From: CATQHL01 sp965242895
GTDB lineage: Bacteria; Actinomycetota; Acidimicrobiia; Acidimicrobiales; CATQHL01
DNA length: 64,000 nt
Reading direction: 5' to 3'
Assembly: GCA_965242895.1 (NCBI GenBank)
Contig: OZ251507.1
Coordinates: forward strand, 2,356,001-2,420,000
Shown one piece after another: positions 1-7,457 of the stretch. The position numbers and the translations under genes are program-made. Each line of letters begins with the position of its first letter. The first letter of the stretch is position 1. The notes under the pieces are model-generated. The model was not told the origin of the DNA and did not search any database. It saw only the letters and a list, made by a program, of their open reading frames with translations.

Positions 1-18
1 AGGAGTAGTTTAGGAGCC

Positions 19-363
19 GTGAAGTTGTCGCGGCAGCGCTTCGAGGAACTAGTGGCGGAGGCCATCGATCTCATCCCGGACGAGATCTGGAGTTGTGTGG
101 ATAACCTCGCCGTCTTCGTCGAAGAGGAATCCGCCGACGACCCTGACCTGCTCGGTCTCTACAACGGCATCCCCCTGACCGAAAGGGAGGGCTATTTCGG
201 GATGGTCATGCCGGATCGCATATTCATCTACCGCAAACCCATCTGCGCTCTCTCCAAGAAGGAGTCGGAGGTGATCCGGCAGATAAACGTGACGGTGGTT
301 CACGAGGTCGCCCACCACTTCGGAATATCCGACGAGCGGCTGGAAGAGCTGGGATACGACTGA
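19..363 (+). CDS. Zincin-like metallopeptidase family protein
   Basis: A 114-residue protein of the small zincin-like metallopeptidase family (Pfam Zincin_1 type). The C-terminus carries HEVAHHFGISDERLEELGY, so HExxH plus a downstream GxxxxRLxELG gives the family's zinc site and signature. The length is normal and there is no signal peptide, so it is probably cytoplasmic. The GTG start is preceded by a TAGGAG ribosome site. The substrate is unknown for most members. Family assignment is firm; the biological role is not. The DNA upstream of base 1 is not visible. Confidence 0.85.
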   Translation: MKLSRQRFEELVAEAIDLIPDEIWSCVDNLAVFVEEESADDPDLLGLYNGIPLTEREGYFGMVMPDRIFIYRKPICALSKKESEVIRQINVTVVHEVAHHFGISDERLEELGYD

Positions 364-432
364 GAGGCGCTGAGCAGGGAGGAGGGGGGGGGCAGGCACG
401 AGCCTCATCGTCGGGCGAGTTACTATTTCCCT

Positions 433-954
433 GTGTCTTTCCCTCTCGAGATGTTCTCCGAAGGCGAGGAAGCGGCGGTCGAGATCAGACCTCACTGGAC
501 TTACCTGAGCGGGCTGGCACTCGTCTTCCTGCCGTCTCTTGCGGTGATGCTTGCGACGGTGCTGCTGCTGCCGGAGGGATGGGCAGCTCCCGTCAGGGCA
601 GTGATCTTGACGCTGGCGATCGTCCAGTTCGCTGCGGCCGCCGTGATCAGCGGACTGAGGTTCTTGAAGTGGATGCGGACGCGCCTGATTTTCACCAATC
701 TTCGGGTCGTTTATTGGAGCGGCTCGCTGCGTCCGAGCGGCATCCAGCTTGACTTGCGGAAGGTCGCTAGGCTGCGGACGTTTCAGTCCCCCTGGGGGAG
801 GATGCTGGGGGTAGGAGACCTCTACATCCACTCTGTCGTGGGCGGGCATGTCCGCAGGTTTTCCTACATTCCACGGCCACTGAAGATTCAGCAGGAGGTG
901 CGGCAACTCCAGCGGCGGGGCGGTCGGCCTATCGGCGCTGCGGGAGCCCCTTGA
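433..954 (+). CDS. PH-domain (bPH2-type) membrane protein
   Basis: A 173-residue protein with two predicted membrane segments (about residues 26-48 and 54-76), then a bacterial PH-like domain. The string RTRLIFTNLRVVYWSG, followed by the basic block and GVGDLYIHSVVGG, is typical of bPH domains. The basic C-terminal tail ends in RRGGRPIG. No enzyme motif is seen; such proteins are usually membrane scaffolds of unknown role. The GTG start is supported by a TACTAT box at 421-426 ending 6 nt before it, which suggests a leaderless mRNA. Confidence 0.75.
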   Translation: MSFPLEMFSEGEEAAVEIRPHWTYLSGLALVFLPSLAVMLATVLLLPEGWAAPVRAVILTLAIVQFAAAAVISGLRFLKWMRTRLIFTNLRVVYWSGSLRPSGIQLDLRKVARLRTFQSPWGRMLGVGDLYIHSVVGGHVRRFSYIPRPLKIQQEVRQLQRRGGRPIGAAGAP

Positions 955-955
955 T

Positions 956-1140
956 TGACCCTTTCGGGGTCGAGTGACTCATTGGGGGGAGGGGGGGGCT
1001 GAGCGGGCGAGTGGCTCATTGGAGGGGTTGAGCGGGCTGAGTGGCTCTTTGGAGAGGCTGAGCGGGTGAGTGGCTCTTTGGAGGGGCTGAGCGGGTGAGT
1101 GGCCCATGAGGGGGCTGGAGAGGCTGAGCGGGCGAGAGGA
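956..1140 (+). repeat. Degenerate 29-bp intergenic tandem repeat
   Basis: A small hairpin (GACCC / GGGTC around TTTCG) lies at 956-972. It is followed by about four and a half units of a roughly 29-bp repeat built on CTGAGCGGGTGAGTGGCTC: 999-1027, 1028-1057, 1058-1086, 1087-1123 (expanded variant) and 1124-1140 (partial). The repeats lie between the PH-domain gene and the deacetylase gene. Open frames across them are repeat artefacts. There are no spacers, so this is not a CRISPR array. Confidence 0.8.
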
Positions 1141-1189
1141 TGCTCGGGCGGATGGGATGCGATGACGGAGCATCCCTAAGCGACTGCAA

Positions 1190-1195
1190 TAGCCT
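1190..1195 (+). promoter_or_regulatory. -10 box TAGCCT for leaderless deacetylase mRNA
   Basis: TAGCCT fits TANNNT and ends 7 nt before the ATG at 1203. Transcription would therefore start at or next to the start codon. This also supports 1203 over the upstream in-frame start at 1140. No clear -35 element is visible. Confidence 0.5.
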
Positions 1196-1202
1196 GATTT
1201 CG

Positions 1203-1994
1203 ATGGCCACACTGGTCTGCTTTCACGCTCACCCCGATGACGAGTCGATTGCCACGGGAGGGACGATGGCCGCCGCAGCGGCGGCCGGTCACAGGGTGGT
1301 GCTGGTGCTGGCGACGCGTGGGGAGCTGGGGGAGCGGCGCCCCGGAGTGGTCAGTCCCGACTTCGAGTTGGGGCTCTGGCGGGAGAGGGAGACCTGGCGG
1401 GCGGCGGAAGTGCTCGGCTGCCGTCGAGTGGTGTTCCTGGGTTACCGTGATTCGGGAATGGCCGGCACCCCGAGCACGGAACACCCCGAGGCGTTTTGCC
1501 GTGTGGATGTCGAATCCGCAGCGAAGCGCCTGGCCGCCGTCCTGATGAGCGAGGAGGCGGACGTCCTCACCACCTACGATCCGCACGGCGTGTATGGACA
1601 CCCCGACCACGTCGCCGTGCACAAAGTCGGGGGGCGGGCAGCCGAGTTGGCCGGCACGCCCAAGGTCTTTTGGGCAACCGCCGACCGGGACTTTCTGCGG
1701 GAACGCGCTCAGATCGACAGGGAGTTGGCTGAGAAGATCGGAGGCGAAGGCATCGAAGCGGTCACCGACGTCGCCTTCGGCCTGCCGGCGAAAGAGATAA
1801 CCCATCGTCTCGACGTTCGCCGGTTCGCATCCGCCAAGCGGGCGGCCATGCAGGCGCACGCCAGCCAGATCGATCCGGAATCCTTCTTCCTGTCGCTTTC
1901 AGAGGAGTCCTTTGAGGAGACCTTCGGCTGGGAGTGGTTCGTGCTCGCCGGGTGCTCCCGCAGCGGAGCGTTCAAGACGGACCTCTTCGACTAG
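1203..1994 (+). CDS. PIG-L/MshB-Mca family zinc deacetylase
   Basis: A 263-residue LmbE/PIG-L family hydrolase. The N-terminal HAHPDDE motif (His10, Asp13) and the later GHPDHVAVH supply the zinc ligands and catalytic acid. In actinobacteria this family includes MshB (mycothiol biosynthesis) and Mca (mycothiol conjugate amidase), which act in the cytosol. The sequence alone does not separate the two, so no symbol is given. The ATG at 1203 places the conserved beta strand directly after the start, and a TAGCCT box sits 7 nt upstream. An in-frame start at 1140 would add 21 residues without homology inside repeat DNA. Confidence 0.85.
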   Translation: MATLVCFHAHPDDESIATGGTMAAAAAAGHRVVLVLATRGELGERRPGVVSPDFELGLWRERETWRAAEVLGCRRVVFLGYRDSGMAGTPSTEHPEAFCRVDVESAAKRLAAVLMSEEADVLTTYDPHGVYGHPDHVAVHKVGGRAAELAGTPKVFWATADRDFLRERAQIDRELAEKIGGEGIEAVTDVAFGLPAKEITHRLDVRRFASAKRAAMQAHASQIDPESFFLSLSEESFEETFGWEWFVLAGCSRSGAFKTDLFD

Positions 1995-1999
1995 GTAGC

Positions 2000-2109
2000 G
2001 TTGAGGTTTGGGCGGTGATGGGAAGGATTTGCCTGGCCGCCGTCCGAGCGGTCGTCGCCGACCTGGGGCGTGGTTGAGGTTTCGGCGGTGAGGGGAAGGA
2101 TTTGCCAGG
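2000..2109 (+). repeat. Pair of 37-bp imperfect direct repeats
   Basis: Segments 2000-2036 and 2073-2109 both read GTTGAGGTTT-SGGCGGTGA-KGGGAAGGATTTGCC-WGG, with only a few mismatches over 37 bp and a 36-bp spacer. They fill the gap between the deacetylase gene and the next small membrane-protein gene. No function is evident. Confidence 0.75.
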
Positions 2110-2128
2110 GAAAGGATGAGAGCCAGCC

Positions 2129-2485
2129 GTGCTGAGGGAGATTCACACCCACTTTGCCGGGTTGGTGATAATCGGCAACGGAATGGCAGGTCTCTGGGCT
2201 CTGGCGGCGCACTGGGTAGAGGCTCTGCGTATGCGTTCTCTCTGGTGGTTCGCAGCGCTGGCGCAAACCTTGCTGTTCGTCCAGGCCGGGTTAGGGGTGG
2301 GACTAGTGACTGCCGGCGGGTCTAGTGTGGATGACTTCCACATGTTCTATGGGTTCTTGACCTTGGCGTGTGTCGCCATCTTCTTCGGATACCGGTCGCA
2401 GATGAAGCGGTGGCGTTACCTCCTCTACGGGTGGGGCGGCCTTTTCCTGATGGGATTGTCCATAAGAGCGATGCTCGTGGGTTAA
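2129..2485 (+). CDS. Small four-helix membrane protein, unknown
   Basis: A 118-residue hydrophobic protein with about four membrane segments (roughly residues 10-28, 38-60, 68-85 and 96-115). Histidines sit near helix ends (HTHFAG, AAHW, DDFHMFYG), which could bind heme or metal, but this is speculation. I do not recognise the family. The GTG start lacks a strong ribosome site, so the N-terminus is uncertain. Its TAA stop overlaps the TAA stop of the convergent hsp20 gene: both lie in one TTAA tetranucleotide at 2482-2485. Confidence 0.6.
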   Translation: MLREIHTHFAGLVIIGNGMAGLWALAAHWVEALRMRSLWWFAALAQTLLFVQAGLGVGLVTAGGSSVDDFHMFYGFLTLACVAIFFGYRSQMKRWRYLLYGWGGLFLMGLSIRAMLVG

Positions 2486-2922
2486 GGCGTGGATTGAGCG
2501 CCGGAGGCGGCTGCGCCCACTGCGATCTTGCGGGGCTTGACCTCCTCGGCTAGGGGGAGCTTCACCTTGAGCACTCCGTCAGCGCTCTCGGCGGTTACCC
2601 GGTTCGGGTCCAACTCGCTGCTTAGCTGCAGGTGGTACTTGAACTCTCCGTGGGAGCGTCCGGCCTTGATCGTCTCGCCTTCTGCGGCGCTCCGCTCGCG
2701 GCGACCGGAAATCTCCAAGCTGCGTCCCGACACCGTGAGGTCGATGTCTTCGGGGTTCATCCCTGGGAGGTCGATCCAGACTTCCACCCTGTCCTCTAGG
2801 CGGTAGACGTCGTATGCGGCGGGGAAAGCCAGGTCGAATCCTGGCCAATTCCGGCGGGGGGAGCCCACCGGCAGGAGAGAGTTCTCCCAGTTAAAGCTGG
2901 GGGTTAATGGTCTGAAGAACAT
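2482..2922 (-). CDS. Hsp20/alpha-crystallin small heat-shock protein
   Basis: A 146-residue small heat-shock chaperone that holds unfolding proteins in the cytosol. The alpha-crystallin domain spans about residues 35-130 (DRVEVWIDLPGMNPEDIDL, later GVLKVKLPLAEEVKPRKIAV with the family's GxLxxxLP pattern). The start MFFRPLTP is chosen because AAGGAG lies 6-7 nt upstream; an upstream ATG at 2970 would add 16 unrelated residues. An AT-rich stretch at 2940-2970 upstream probably holds the promoter, but no convincing HAIR or CIRCE operator was found. Confidence 0.9.
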   Translation of the reverse strand: MFFRPLTPSFNWENSLLPVGSPRRNWPGFDLAFPAAYDVYRLEDRVEVWIDLPGMNPEDIDLTVSGRSLEISGRRERSAAEGETIKAGRSHGEFKYHLQLSSELDPNRVTAESADGVLKVKLPLAEEVKPRKIAVGAAASGAQSTP

Positions 2923-3117
2923 ATGAGGCTCCTTGTCTTGTGTTGCTTGATTGATGTTCAATTGAGTCAACGAAGAAAGCTGCCGGATTATTCCGAAATT
3001 CGGAGCCTGCGCCGGACGGCGCCGGCTGCGGGGGGGCGGAGGTGTGCGGGGGGCGGCGGCGGTGTGGGGAGTGGCGGTGTGCTGGGCGCTGCCGCGGGCG
3101 GGCGGCAGGGCTGCCGG

Positions 3118-4941
3118 TCAGCCGGACAGCAGCCGTTCCAGCCGCTCTAGTTCCTCCCAGAGGCGCTCCGGAATTCGGTCGCCGAAAGCCTCGTAGTGAG
3201 AACGGATGAGTTTCGTCTCTTCCTTCCAGGTCTCGGCGTTCACCCGCAGGAGTTCGTGGAGGTCGTCGGCCGGCAGGGAAAGGCCCGATATGTCGAGCGA
3301 ATCGGGGGCAGGCAGGTAGCCCAGCGGCGTCTCGACGGCGTTCGCTGCGCCTTCCACTCGTTCGATGATCCAACGCAGCACGCGGGAGTTCTCGCCGAAG
3401 CCTGGCCAGAGGAAGCGTCCGTCGCTGCCTCTGCGGAACCAGTTCACCCAGAAGATCTGAGGGAGCAGCGCCGGGTCGCTCCGCTCGCCCATCTGCAGCC
3501 AGTGGTTCATGTAGTCGCCCATGTGGTAGCCGCAGAAGGGGCGCATGGCGAAGGGGTCGAAGCGCACCCGCCCGACTTCGCCTGCGGCTGCGGCGGTGGT
3601 CTCCGAACTGAGGATCGAACCCATGAACACCCCGTGCGCCCAGTCGCGGGCGGCGGTCACCAAGGGCCCCACGTTCGCGCGTCTGCCTCCGAGGACGATG
3701 GCCGAGAGCGGCACGCCCTCGGGGTCGTCCCACTCCGACGCAATCGACGGGCACTGGGCGGCAGGGGCAGTGAACCGGGCGTTGGGGTGAGCGGGCGGAC
3801 CCTCCTCCTCTGAGACCCAGGGCTCACCCTTCCAGGACGTGAGTCCTCCAGGCGGATCGTCGCTGAGACCTTGCCACCAGACGTCGCCTTGGTCTGTCAG
3901 AGCCACGTTGGTGAAGACGCAGTTTTCGTTGAGAGATCGCAGGGCGTTCGGATTCGTTTCCTCAGAGGTGCCCGGGGCTATGCCGAAGAAACCGTTTTCG
4001 GGGTTTATTGCCCGGAGCCGGCCGTCTTCGCCGAAGCGAAGCCAGGCTATGTCGTCTCCCAGAGTCTCTACCTTCCAGCCGGGCAGCGTAGGGATCATCA
4101 TCGCCATGTTGGTTTTGCCGCAGCCCGACGGGAAGGCCGCCGCCACGTAGTGCTTGCGTCCGCTCGGCGCCTGTGCGCTCAGGATGAGCATGTGCTCGGC
4201 CAGCCACCCTTCTTCTCTGGCTATCACGGAGGCGATTCTCAGCGCCAGGCACTTCTTGCCTAGCAGGGCGTTGCCGCCGTAGCCGGAGCCGAACGACCAG
4301 ATCTCGCGGGTCTCGGGGAAGTGGGAGATGTAGCGGTTGTCGGGGTTGCACGGCCATGCAACGTCCCGCTCTCCGTTGGAGAGAGGCGCCCCCACCGAAT
4401 GAACGCAGGGCACGAACGTGTCGTCTTCATTCAGGTCGGCCAGAGTGCCGCCGCCCATGCGGGTCATGATCCTGGAGTTGACCACGACGTAGGCGGAGTC
4501 GGTGAGCTGCACCCCGATTCGGGAGAAGGAGGAGCCCAGGGGTCCCATGCTGAACGGCACCACGTACATGGTGCGCCCGCGCATGGCGCCTAGGTAGAAC
4601 TTGAGCATCTCTGGCTTCAGTTCGTCAGGGTCGCGCCAGTTGTTGGTCGGGCCGGCTTCGTCAGGCGAGCGGGAGGAGATGAACGTCCGGTGTTCCACCC
4701 TGGCGACGTCTGCAGGGTGGGAGAGCGCCAGGAAGCTCCTCGGGCGGAGGTCAGGGTTGAGCCTTCGGAACGTGCCCTGGGTTGACAGGAGGCTGCACAG
4801 GCGCTCGTTCTCGGCTTCGCTTCCGTCGCAGAAGTGCACGTCGTCGGGCTGCAGGATGGCTTGCCACTCCGACACCCAGCGGTGCAGGTCGCGCACGGGT
4901 ATTCCGCCCTTCAGGCTCAAGGTTTCAGCGGGGATCGACAT
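3118..4941 (-). CDS. pckG: Phosphoenolpyruvate carboxykinase (GTP)
   Basis: A 607-residue GTP-dependent PEP carboxykinase, which interconverts oxaloacetate and PEP in gluconeogenesis and anaplerosis. Visible motifs are the kinase-1 P-loop with active-site Cys (FPSGCGKTNMAM), the metal-binding GDDIAWLRFGEDG, the nucleotide-side NPENGFFGIAPGTS, and GSGYGGNALLGKKC. The length matches the GTP family and not the 520-540-residue ATP family. The ATG start has AAAGG about 5 nt upstream. It is monocistronic, with G-rich DNA separating it from hsp20. Confidence 0.96.
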   Translation of the reverse strand: MSIPAETLSLKGGIPVRDLHRWVSEWQAILQPDDVHFCDGSEAENERLCSLLSTQGTFRRLNPDLRPRSFLALSHPADVARVEHRTFISSRSPDEAGPTNNWRDPDELKPEMLKFYLGAMRGRTMYVVPFSMGPLGSSFSRIGVQLTDSAYVVVNSRIMTRMGGGTLADLNEDDTFVPCVHSVGAPLSNGERDVAWPCNPDNRYISHFPETREIWSFGSGYGGNALLGKKCLALRIASVIAREEGWLAEHMLILSAQAPSGRKHYVAAAFPSGCGKTNMAMMIPTLPGWKVETLGDDIAWLRFGEDGRLRAINPENGFFGIAPGTSEETNPNALRSLNENCVFTNVALTDQGDVWWQGLSDDPPGGLTSWKGEPWVSEEEGPPAHPNARFTAPAAQCPSIASEWDDPEGVPLSAIVLGGRRANVGPLVTAARDWAHGVFMGSILSSETTAAAAGEVGRVRFDPFAMRPFCGYHMGDYMNHWLQMGERSDPALLPQIFWVNWFRRGSDGRFLWPGFGENSRVLRWIIERVEGAANAVETPLGYLPAPDSLDISGLSLPADDLHELLRVNAETWKEETKLIRSHYEAFGDRIPERLWEELERLERLLSG

Positions 4942-4989
4942 GGACCTTTGACAGCGCTCGGCGCTGGATATGGATGAAGTTCATGGTTT

Positions 4990-5116
4990 CGGATTCTTTC
5001 GGTAGAGCTCTCGGTAGAGGGCTGCGGTTAAGTGCTGCGGTGCTGCGGTTAAGTCAGGAGTCGGGGATGTCCGGGGTATCGGGGATTTCGGGGGTATCCG
5101 GGATATCGGGGGTATA
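4990..5116 (+). repeat. Short degenerate repeats upstream of pckG
   Basis: The intergenic DNA holds two local repeat families. One is GCTGCGGTTAAGT (5024-5036 and 5044-5056). The other is a run of 9-11-bp units of the type GGGGTATC/GGGGATTTC between about 5062 and 5116. Open frames here translate to SGVSGISGV-type repeats and are not credible genes. The DNA lies in the promoter region of the minus-strand pckG gene. Confidence 0.6.
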
Positions 5117-5179
5117 GGAAAACGCTTCAACCTAGTGTGCGAGACGACGTAAATCGACTTGGACGACCTAGCAGACGAC

Positions 5180-5407
5180 CTACAGCAGGTGGGGAGGAGT
5201 GCCCATGTCGCTCTCGCTTCCTAGGCGCAGTGCGACGGCCATTCCCTCCTCGTCGAGGTCGAAGATGACACGCTGGCCTTGACGCAAAAATCTGAACATC
5301 GAGTCGGCTAGGGCGCCCTCAGCGAGTTCTATTTCCACGAAGTCCGTGTCGCGCATTATCACCCCGTCGCCTGAGATTGGGTCGAAGGATTTGACGACTC
5401 CTTGCAT
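5180..5407 (-). CDS. Cold-shock-domain-like small protein
   Basis: A 75-residue protein resembling the CspA/S1-like OB fold: MQGVVKSFDPISGDGVI parallels the cold-shock start (M-x-G-x-V-K-x-F-x-x-x-x-G-x-G-F-I), and QGQRVIFDLDEEGMAVALRL matches the later strands. The aromatic RNP residues of true Csp proteins are mostly absent (DGVIMRDT in place of GFGFI), so nucleic-acid binding may be weak or different. A TAGAAT box ends 9 nt before the ATG, so the leader would be very short. Confidence 0.65.
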   Translation of the reverse strand: MQGVVKSFDPISGDGVIMRDTDFVEIELAEGALADSMFRFLRQGQRVIFDLDEEGMAVALRLGSESDMGTPPHLL

Positions 5408-5473
5408 AATCTTACTATTCTAGGATTTTCTGGTTCGGCTTCGGCGGGGAATTGTCGGCTGGGCGGCGCGGCC

Positions 5474-5628
5474 GCAGCCTTTCCGACGCTGCACGCGGCC
5501 GCCGGCAGCCTTTCCGTCGCCGCCTGCGGCTGCTGGGAGCCTTTCCGACACCGCCGGACGCTGCTGGGAGCCTTTCCGTCGCCGCCTGCGGCTGCTGGGA
5601 GCCTTTCCGACACCGCCGCCGGCCGCCG
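5474..5628 (+). repeat. Five tandem 31-bp units upstream of fakA-like gene
   Basis: Five contiguous units of exactly 31 bp: 5474-5504, 5505-5535, 5536-5566, 5567-5597 and 5598-5628. The core is GSAGCCTTTCCGWC followed by GCCGCCTGCGGCTGCTG in the best copies. Two alternating versions exist (units 2 and 4 alike, unit 3 differing). GCCGC-CT-GCGGC inside units 2 and 4 could form a small hairpin. The array ends about 50 bp before the promoter of the fakA-like gene. Confidence 0.9.
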
Positions 5629-5679
5629 GGCGGGTTGCCGTCTCCCTCCGCCGAGCAGGTCTGTTGGGCCTTCGTGCTC

Positions 5680-5685
5680 TATAAT
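5680..5685 (+). promoter_or_regulatory. -10 box TATAAT for leaderless fakA-like mRNA
   Basis: A perfect TATAAT ends 8 nt before the ATG at 5694. A start site 6-8 nt downstream would fall at the start codon, and no Shine-Dalgarno sequence precedes the ATG. Confidence 0.6.
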
Positions 5686-5693
5686 CTGCGCGA

Positions 5694-7388
5694 ATGCCGG
5701 TCATCGACCAACTGGACGTCCACCACCTGGATCTGGCCATGCGCCGCTATCACGAGGCGTTGACGGAGCATAGGGACTACCTGAACTCCCTCAACGTGTA
5801 CCCGGTGCCGGACGGCGACACCGGCACCAACATGCGGCTCACCCTCAAGGAGGTGACCGAGGCGCTAGACGGCATGACAGACGGCGTGACGGAGCAGCAG
5901 CAGGAGCAGGAGGAGCAGGGGGCGCCTCCTCTTCCACTAGCCGAGGTCTGCGAGGTCATCGGCAGGGCGTCGCTGAACGGGGCGAGGGGCAACTCGGGGG
6001 TCATTCTCTCGCAGATACTCAGGGTTCTCACCAGCAAGCTGGCTGCTGCGGGCGTCGCTGATTCTGAAAGCTTTGCTGCGGCGCTGCTCGCGGCGTCGGA
6101 GGCTGCCTACTCAGCAGTCCTGCGGCCTGTCGAAGGGACGATTCTGACGGTGATGCGCCATGTCGCAGCCGCCGCCGAACAGTCCTCGGCGGACGGGGCG
6201 TCCCTGATAGAGATGCTCGAAGACGCCCTGGAGGCGGGGCGGGAGAGCCTGGAGCGGACACCCGACCTGCTCGAGGTGCTGAAGTTGGCTGGAGTGGTGG
6301 ACGCGGGAGGAGCGGGGCTTCTGCTGATGCTCGAGGCGTTCCTGAGCGCGGCGGACGGACGGGCGCTGCCGGAGGCTCCGGTCGCAGCCGAGGCGAAATC
6401 AGCGGGCGCTCATACGCACGAAGCGCCCCAAGCGCCCCCCCACGGCCAACTCCCCAGCGACGAGGCCTCGGTGGCAGAACTTCGTTACGAGGTCATGTTT
6501 CTGCTCGAGAGCGACGACGAACGCGTCGAGGTCTTCAAACGGCGCTGGGGGGAAGTGGGCGACTCCATAGTGGTGGTGGGCGGCGACGGCCTCTGGAACT
6601 GCCACATCCACACGGACGAGATCGGATCGGCCATTGAGGCTGGCGTCGAGGCTGGCCGACCGCGCCGCATCGAAGTCACCGACCTGCACGAGCAGGTGGC
6701 TCACATCGAGCACGTGGCCGTTCCGGAGCGGACGATGAGCGGGGTGGTGGCGGTGGCGGCGGGCGACGGAGTGAGGCGGATGTTCGAGGCGCTCGGCGCA
6801 GGGGAAGTCGTTCTGGGGGGGCAGACGATGAACCCGTCCGCTGCTGCCTTGAAGGAGGCGGCGGAGCGTCTCCTGGCTGAAGAGGTGATCGTCCTTCCCA
6901 ACAACAAGAACATCATCGCCGTGGCTGAGCAGGTCAAGGAACTGACCGACAAGAAGGTGGAGGTCGTGCCCGCTGCGAGCATTCCGGAAGGGCTGTCGGC
7001 GATGCTGTTTTTCGACCCCGACGACGGAGCAGACGCTAACAGGGGGGCGATGAGCGCCGCGGCGGAGACGGTCGTCTACGGGGAAGTCACCCGTGCGGTG
7101 AGAGACGCCAAGACGCCTGCGGGCGACATCCGCGAGGGCGACTTCATGGGCATAGGGGCCGAGGGCGTTCAGGTGGTGGCTTCCGCAGCAGGGGAGGCGG
7201 TGCGGGGGCTGCTGGAAAAGCTCGTAGGACCTCAGCACGAACTGGTGACCCTGGTGGCGGGCGCCGAGGCCTCTGAGTCGGACACGGCTGAGGTGCGGAG
7301 TTGGCTGGAGGCGAATCGCACCGGAGTGGAACTGGACGTTCACGCCGGCGGTCAGCCGCTCTACCACTACTACATAGGCGTCGAATAG
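5694..7388 (+). CDS. DAK2/DhaL-domain kinase, FakA-like
   Basis: A 564-residue protein with an N-terminal DhaL (DAK2) domain holding NVYPVPDGDTGTNM (metal/ATP site) and NGARGNSGVILSQ, a middle region starting RYEVMFLLE, and a C-terminal domain with PNNKNII. This is the architecture of FakA, the fatty-acid kinase subunit that phosphorylates FakB-bound fatty acids. The position immediately upstream of recG is the classic yloV-recG arrangement. A Gln/Glu-rich insert (QQQEQEEQ, about residues 65-73) lies before the second DhaL motif. It is probably cotranscribed with recG. Confidence 0.85.
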   Translation: MPVIDQLDVHHLDLAMRRYHEALTEHRDYLNSLNVYPVPDGDTGTNMRLTLKEVTEALDGMTDGVTEQQQEQEEQGAPPLPLAEVCEVIGRASLNGARGNSGVILSQILRVLTSKLAAAGVADSESFAAALLAASEAAYSAVLRPVEGTILTVMRHVAAAAEQSSADGASLIEMLEDALEAGRESLERTPDLLEVLKLAGVVDAGGAGLLLMLEAFLSAADGRALPEAPVAAEAKSAGAHTHEAPQAPPHGQLPSDEASVAELRYEVMFLLESDDERVEVFKRRWGEVGDSIVVVGGDGLWNCHIHTDEIGSAIEAGVEAGRPRRIEVTDLHEQVAHIEHVAVPERTMSGVVAVAAGDGVRRMFEALGAGEVVLGGQTMNPSAAALKEAAERLLAEEVIVLPNNKNIIAVAEQVKELTDKKVEVVPAASIPEGLSAMLFFDPDDGADANRGAMSAAAETVVYGEVTRAVRDAKTPAGDIREGDFMGIGAEGVQVVASAAGEAVRGLLEKLVGPQHELVTLVAGAEASESDTAEVRSWLEANRTGVELDVHAGGQPLYHYYIGVE

Positions 7389-7457
7389 CTGACACCTTCC
7401 GACCCCCCTCTGACTTGCCGCGACCTCACGGAGCTACCGCTGTGGAGGCTGAAGAGC

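Noticed and set aside
49..906. 285-codon minus-strand open frame, and many other long antisense frames (for example 8295-9509, 13153-14298, 46862-48382)
   Set aside because: They mirror genes with clear family motifs. Their translations are Arg/Pro/His-rich without domains, as expected for the opposite strand of GC-rich coding DNA.
999..1140. Possible CRISPR array
   Set aside because: Units are contiguous without spacers and vary in length; no cas genes are present. The same holds for the 31-bp array at 5474-5628.
2940..2970. HspR (HAIR) operator upstream of hsp20
   Set aside because: CTTGATT-N7-AATTGAG does not have the inverted symmetry of CTTGAGT-N7-ACTCAAG. TTGACT is present, but no good -10 lies at the right distance.
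3020..3115. G-quadruplex or gene in the G-rich stretch upstream of hsp20
   Set aside because: G runs are irregular and belong to general GC-rich repeat DNA. The same-frame minus-strand reading is a shadow without motifs.
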